Of a stretch of 9,743 bases of DNA, positions 6,714 through 9,743 are shown piece after piece. Positions within the stretch are counted from its first letter, which is position 1, and each line of letters begins with the position of its first letter. The notes below the pieces were generated by a model, which made no database searches, was not told where the DNA came from, and worked only from the letters and a program-made list of their open reading frames with translations. Source of the DNA: Halanaerobiales bacterium (lineage in GTDB: Bacteria; Bacillota; Halanaerobiia; Halanaerobiales; M55B127); the NCBI GenBank assembly GCA_021736965.1, contig JAIPEV010000055.1, positions 1 through 9,743 of the forward strand, given 5' to 3'. The position numbers were made by a program, and so were the translations under genes.

Positions 6714-7379
6714 ATGATTCAGTTTGAAAAAGAAGATATAAAGAAAAAAAGGATCTTAAAAGCCTTTATTAAATCAGTTCGCCAGGTAATTAATGATCAG
6801 GGAATAGAAAATGTGACGATCCGTAAGGTTGCTAAAATTGCTGGTTATAACAGTGCTACAATATATAATTATTTTGATAATTTAAATCAGCTAATTTTTT
6901 TTGGTGCAATAAGCTTTTTAGATGACTATGTTCAAGCTATTCCATTTTATTTAAATAAAAGTGATGATGTTTTAGATCAATTTTTATTAATCTGGGAATG
7001 TTTTGCAAAAAACTCTTTTGAAAAACCGAATATTTTTTATGCAATATTTACTGAAAATATTGGGGATAATTCAGAAAATTTATTTAAGAAGTACTATCAA
7101 CTTTTCCCAGAAGAGTTAGAAAATATACCAAAGAAATATATTCCGATGTTACTTGAATCAGAGCTTTCAAAAAGATGTTCAATACATATAAAACCCTGTA
7201 TAGATGAAGGTTATTTTGACACAGAAGCAGCTGAAGAAGTAGATGAAAGAATAAGATTAATCTACCATGGAATGCTTTCTTTGATTGTCAATAATCGTCT
7301 TAATTATAATAAAAGCAAGGCAACAAAAACATTTATGAAATATGTTCGTAATATTGCAGAAAATAAAGTTATTGTATAA
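6714..7379 (+). CDS. TetR/AcrR-type transcriptional regulator (rightward copy)
   Basis: A 221-residue paralogue of the regulator at 5788-6447, transcribed in the opposite direction. The helix-turn-helix reads IRKVAKIAGYNSATIYNYF at 36-54, nearly the same as its partner, while the ligand domain is more diverged. Shared C-terminal blocks include a Cys followed by G-Y (PCIDEGY), a VDE motif, YHGMLSLI, and N-R-x-N-Y followed by AT. The start is ATG with AGAGTGA upstream, the same Shine-Dalgarno variant as its partner. The BCCT transporter begins 186 bp downstream on the same strand, so this copy is the likelier regulator of quaternary-amine uptake and use; that is inference from position. Similar recognition helices with different sensing halves suggest two signals acting on one set of operators. 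Confidence 0.93.
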   Translation: MIQFEKEDIKKKRILKAFIKSVRQVINDQGIENVTIRKVAKIAGYNSATIYNYFDNLNQLIFFGAISFLDDYVQAIPFYLNKSDDVLDQFLLIWECFAKNSFEKPNIFYAIFTENIGDNSENLFKKYYQLFPEELENIPKKYIPMLLESELSKRCSIHIKPCIDEGYFDTEAAEEVDERIRLIYHGMLSLIVNNRLNYNKSKATKTFMKYVRNIAENKVIV

Positions 7380-7385
7380 TTTTAG

Positions 7386-7427
7386 TTTCAATATTAAGAA
7401 AATTAAATTTTTTCTAATAAATTGAAA
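7386..7427 (+). other. Imperfect stem-loop between TetR and the BCCT transporter
   Basis: TTTCAAT (7386-7392) pairs with ATTGAAA (7421-7427), and inside it ATTA and GAAAA pair with TAAT and TTTTC across small bulges. It begins 6 bp past the TetR stop codon. There is no T tract after the stem, so it is a poor terminator; it could be a weak one, an mRNA 3'-end structure, or chance in AT-rich sequence. Confidence 0.3.
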
Positions 7428-7551
7428 GTTAAAAGTTGGAGGTGGTAAAAAGATAAAAAGAAGAAAATACTTGATAAAGGGGTGAATAATTCTATTTAAA
7501 ACTTATCTTGTTTTTAATGGAGTCGATTATTGAGTAGTAGGGTAAAATAAC
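7428..7551 (+). other. Purine-rich leader ahead of the BCCT gene, no gene seen
   Basis: Two stretches resemble ribosome binding sites (TTGGAGGTGG near 7436-7445 and AAAGGGGTGA near 7476-7485), but every frame that follows them closes within a few codons, so no small gene can be supported. TTGATA at 7471-7476 could be a -35 box, but no convincing -10 box follows. Confidence 0.25.
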
Positions 7552-7557
7552 AAGGAG
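7552..7557 (+). promoter_or_regulatory. Ribosome binding site supporting the GTG start of the BCCT gene
   Basis: AAGGAG lies 8 bases ahead of the GTG at 7566. No in-frame ATG is nearby that keeps the first membrane segment, so the GTG is the natural start. Confidence 0.75.
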
Positions 7558-7565
7558 TGATATAA

Positions 7566-9113
7566 GTGCAAAAATCCTGGTCAAGTAATAAGACTTTTTG
7601 GATTGCTTTTATCTTAACCGTACTTTTTGTATTATGGGGAATCTTTGGTATTTCAAGCTTAAAGGCAGCAGCAGACTGGTCATTTGCTTTTATTACACAG
7701 CAGTTAGGCTGGTCATTTATGCTGGGTGTAAGTATTTTTGTATTAGTAGCAATTTATCTTATGGTTAGTAAAGTCGGGGATATTAGATTGGGCGAACCAG
7801 ATGAAGAGCCCAAATATACCCGTTTTGAATGGTTTTCAATGTTGTTTAGTGCAGGGATGGGTATTGGACTAGTTTTCTGGAGTGTATCAGAACCAATCTG
7901 GCATTATATTTGGCCTTCAACAGGTGCAGCAGCTAATGCTACTGCAGAAACAAGTGAAGCAGCTATTAATGCGATGAGGTTATCATTTTTCCACTGGGGA
8001 ATTCATCCCTGGGCTATATATATTATTGTAGGTGGATCTTTGGCATACTTCTCTTACCATAAAGGACTACCAATGTTACTAAGTTCTACATTGGAACCTA
8101 TTATTGGTGAAGAAAACCTTGATAAAGGTTGGGGAAGATTTGTAAATATTCTTGGTGTATATGCTACATTATTTGGTCTTGCAACTTCATTAGGATTAGG
8201 AGCAATGTCGATTGCGAGTGGACTAACTCATTTAAACATTATAGCGGAAGCTTCAGTGCCAATACAGGTAGGTATAATAGCAGTTGTAACAACCGGAGCC
8301 GTTATATCAACCATTACAGGTATTGATAAAGGTATTCGTTGGCTTAGTAAGGTAAATGTTTGGATAATGATTGTATTGATGGCATTTGTAGTAATCTTAG
8401 GACCGACACTATTTATCCTTAAATTATTTACAAATACATTAGGACAGTACTTACAACACATTGTTGAGATGTCATTTATGTCTGATGCAATAATGGATAA
8501 TGCCTGGTTACCAGCCTGGACAATATTCTATTGGGCATGGTGGATTGCATGGGCACCATTTGTTGGTACATTTATTGCCCGTGTATCAAGAGGTAGAACA
8601 ATCAGAGAATTTGTAATAGGTGCTTTATTTGTACCTGTTATTGTAAGTTTTGTTTGGTTTGCAATCTTTGGTGGATCAGGTATGTATACTGCATTAAATG
8701 GTGGTACAGAACTGGTTGAAGCTGTTCAACAAAGTGAGGCGGCTGGATTTTATGCAGCCTTAGCAGAACTACCGTTAGCTAAATTTCTAATCCTACTAGG
8801 AACACTTTCTGTTACAATCTTCTTTATCACATCATCTGACTCAGCAACATATGTTAACGGTATGTTGACTTCTCATGGTGACCCAAATCCTCCTAAAAAC
8901 TTAAGAGTGCTTTGGGGTGTTGGAGAGGGAGCAATAGCTGCAATATTACTATTTAGCGGTGGTCTTGCTTCACTACAGACTGCCTCCGTTGTCAGCGGTT
9001 TCCCATTTATGATTGTAATGTTCTTTATGGTCTATTCATTACTTAAGTCCTTACTTGAAGAAAGAAAGTTAAAAGCACAAGGTAAGGGTAAGTTTGCTGA
9101 TGAAACAGCATAG
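7566..9113 (+). CDS. BCCT family transporter (betaine/carnitine/choline type)
   Basis: A 515-residue, 12-segment secondary transporter of the inner membrane, probably importing glycine betaine or a related quaternary amine. Landmarks: GMGIG at 97-101 (the substrate/Na site of the first unwound helix), the tryptophan-rich segment at 318-331 with W325, W326 and W329 in the W-W-x-x-W spacing of the BetP aromatic box, then FIARVSRGRTIREF (337-349), and FFITSSDS at 419-426. The T-S there (422-423) matches the Thr-Ser pair that binds sodium in BetP, so Na+-coupled uptake is likelier than CaiT-type antiport. The termini are short, with only about 23 residues after the last helix, so the long osmosensing tails of BetP are absent; this fits feeding catabolism rather than osmotic control. 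It starts with GTG and is followed by a terminator and a corrinoid protein gene. The exact substrate (betaine, choline, carnitine, proline betaine) is not decided by sequence. Confidence 0.95.
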   Translation: MQKSWSSNKTFWIAFILTVLFVLWGIFGISSLKAAADWSFAFITQQLGWSFMLGVSIFVLVAIYLMVSKVGDIRLGEPDEEPKYTRFEWFSMLFSAGMGIGLVFWSVSEPIWHYIWPSTGAAANATAETSEAAINAMRLSFFHWGIHPWAIYIIVGGSLAYFSYHKGLPMLLSSTLEPIIGEENLDKGWGRFVNILGVYATLFGLATSLGLGAMSIASGLTHLNIIAEASVPIQVGIIAVVTTGAVISTITGIDKGIRWLSKVNVWIMIVLMAFVVILGPTLFILKLFTNTLGQYLQHIVEMSFMSDAIMDNAWLPAWTIFYWAWWIAWAPFVGTFIARVSRGRTIREFVIGALFVPVIVSFVWFAIFGGSGMYTALNGGTELVEAVQQSEAAGFYAALAELPLAKFLILLGTLSVTIFFITSSDSATYVNGMLTSHGDPNPPKNLRVLWGVGEGAIAAILLFSGGLASLQTASVVSGFPFMIVMFFMVYSLLKSLLEERKLKAQGKGKFADETA

Positions 9114-9124
9114 ATAATAAAAAA

Positions 9125-9174
9125 ATAGGGTATGTAGGCTGAGAGAGATCTCAGGCTCACCCTGTAATTTTTTT
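9125..9174 (+). terminator. Intrinsic terminator after the BCCT gene
   Basis: The outer stem ATAGGGT (9125-9131) pairs with ACCCTGT (9159-9165), the inner stem CTGAGA (9139-9144) pairs with TCTCAG (9149-9154) with loop GAGA, and an uneven internal loop lies between. Seven T residues follow at 9168-9174. It starts 11 bp past the BCCT stop. Termination is probably partial or conditional if the corrinoid gene is co-expressed. Confidence 0.75.
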
Positions 9175-9182
9175 AAACTTTA

Positions 9183-9197
9183 TATAATCATGATTAT
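9183..9197. promoter_or_regulatory. TATAAT box overlapped by a perfect 14-bp palindrome upstream of the corrinoid gene
   Basis: TATAAT at 9183-9188 is a perfect -10 hexamer. ATAATCATGATTAT (9184-9197) is a perfect palindrome that covers most of it and the presumed start of transcription. No good -35 box lies 17 bases upstream (CCCTGT), which is common for promoters needing an activator. It supports separate, regulated expression of the downstream gene. Confidence 0.38.
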
Positions 9198-9229
9198 TTA
9201 TTGAAATATGAGAAATTATGAATTATAAA

Positions 9230-9236
9230 AAGGAGG
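9230..9236 (+). promoter_or_regulatory. Consensus ribosome binding site fixing the TTG start of the corrinoid gene
   Basis: AAGGAGG, a full match to the anti-Shine-Dalgarno sequence, lies 7 bases ahead of the TTG at 9244. The next in-frame ATG (residue 7) is too far from it and would cut into the first helix. Confidence 0.8.
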
Positions 9237-9243
9237 GAATAAA

Positions 9244-9743
9244 TTGGCTGATTATGAAAAGATGGCTGATGCTGTAATAAAGGGTAATCAAGATCTAGTT
9301 AAAGAGTTAACTCAAGCTGCAGTTGATGAAGGAAGCAAGCCCAATGAAATTATTGAAAAGGGATTAATTAACGGAATGAATGTTGTTGGTAAAAGATTTA
9401 AAGCAGGTGATATGTTTGTACCTGAGGTATTAATGTCTGCTAAATCAATGAAGGGTGGTATGAATATAGTAAAACCACTACTAGTTGAAGGAGAAAGATC
9501 ATCAGATGGTAAGGTTCTATTAGGAACTGTATCAGGTGACTTACATGATATAGGTAAAAACTTAGTAGGAATGATGATGGAAAGTGGTGGATTAGAGATA
9601 GTAAACTTAGGAACAGATATTTCACCAGAGGGCTTTGCAAAAGAAGTTAAAAAACATAAACCTGATCTATTAGGAATGAGTGCTCTTTTAACCACAACCA
9701 TGTTATCGATGAGAGATACAATTGAGGTTTTAGAAGAAGAAGG
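9244..9743 (+). CDS. Methyltransferase corrinoid protein (MtbC/MtgC type), 5' part
   Basis: The frame opens at TTG 9244 and stays open to the window end, giving 166 residues of an expected 210 or so; the C-terminus is missing. Residues 1-85 form the four-helix cap domain (B12-binding-2 type), including GLINGMNVVGKRF and the F-V-P-E-V-L-M-S-A stretch. The cobalamin domain starts near 90 with GTVSGDLHDIGKNLV, containing the D-x-H-x-x-G motif; H101 is the predicted lower ligand to cobalt. Such proteins accept a methyl group on Co(I) from a substrate-specific methyltransferase and pass it to a second one acting on tetrahydrofolate or coenzyme M. Next to a betaine-type transporter, the natural guess is glycine betaine demethylation (MtgC role), but dimethylamine, trimethylamine or methoxy-aromatic systems use near-identical proteins. 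The lead methyltransferase should lie downstream, outside the window. Confidence 0.92.
   Translation, partial: MADYEKMADAVIKGNQDLVKELTQAAVDEGSKPNEIIEKGLINGMNVVGKRFKAGDMFVPEVLMSAKSMKGGMNIVKPLLVEGERSSDGKVLLGTVSGDLHDIGKNLVGMMMESGGLEIVNLGTDISPEGFAKEVKKHKPDLLGMSALLTTTMLSMRDTIEVLEEE

Noticed and set aside
9127..9174. Possible TPP riboswitch, because of GGCTGAGA followed by ACCC
   Set aside because: Only these two short matches are present. The second conserved half of the THI box (CCTGATCTGG and the following stem) is absent, and the bases are fully explained as a terminator hairpin with seven Ts after the BCCT gene.
9312..9701. Open frame of 129 codons on the - strand
   Set aside because: It lies antisense to the corrinoid gene, whose + strand reading has a perfect ribosome binding site and clear family motifs. 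The antisense product is low-complexity, rich in Pro, Ser and Ile, with no recognisable domain.

Overview
The window looks like chromosome of an AT-rich, low-GC Gram-positive-type anaerobe (Firmicutes/Halanaerobiales or similar clostridia). This is inferred from A/T-ending codons, strong AAGGAG-type ribosome binding sites, a class II xylose isomerase with a xylulokinase, and a betaine-type (BCCT) transporter followed by a methyltransferase-type corrinoid protein. The last pairing is typical of anaerobes, often halophilic ones, that both accumulate and demethylate glycine betaine. The organism itself cannot be named from the sequence.

Layout. (1) Bases 1-3698, + strand: a pentose-use block. 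It holds the 3' part of an ABC sugar-binding protein, a palindromic hairpin, xylose isomerase (xylA), and xylulokinase (xylB), which starts 22 bp after xylA and ends at a clear intrinsic terminator. Together they import a sugar (plausibly xylose) and convert xylose to xylulose 5-phosphate. (2) Bases 3700-6447, - strand: a co-directional trio in transcription order: a TetR-type regulator, an EGC-type cysteine desulfurase-like PLP enzyme, and a YihY/BrkB membrane protein. (3) Bases 6448-6713: a 266-bp divergent control region rich in inverted repeats. (4) Bases 6714-9743, + strand: a second TetR-type regulator clearly paralogous to the first, a BCCT transporter with a GTG start, a terminator, and a corrinoid protein with a TTG start that runs off the window.

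The xyl block is a standard catabolic operon. The right half looks like the edge of a methylamine/betaine demethylation locus: the transporter would import the quaternary amine, and the corrinoid protein would carry the methyl group from an MttB/MtgB-type methyltransferase expected just downstream but not visible. The two divergent TetR paralogues have almost identical recognition-helix regions, so they probably read similar operators in the space between them. That makes this pair the most unusual feature here.

There is no gene-free stretch over 300 bases. The larger gaps (691-827, 6448-6713, 7380-7565, 9114-9243) are described below. I saw no tRNA, rRNA, CRISPR array or insertion sequence. 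No strikingly new system is evident; the regulatory architecture is the best lead.
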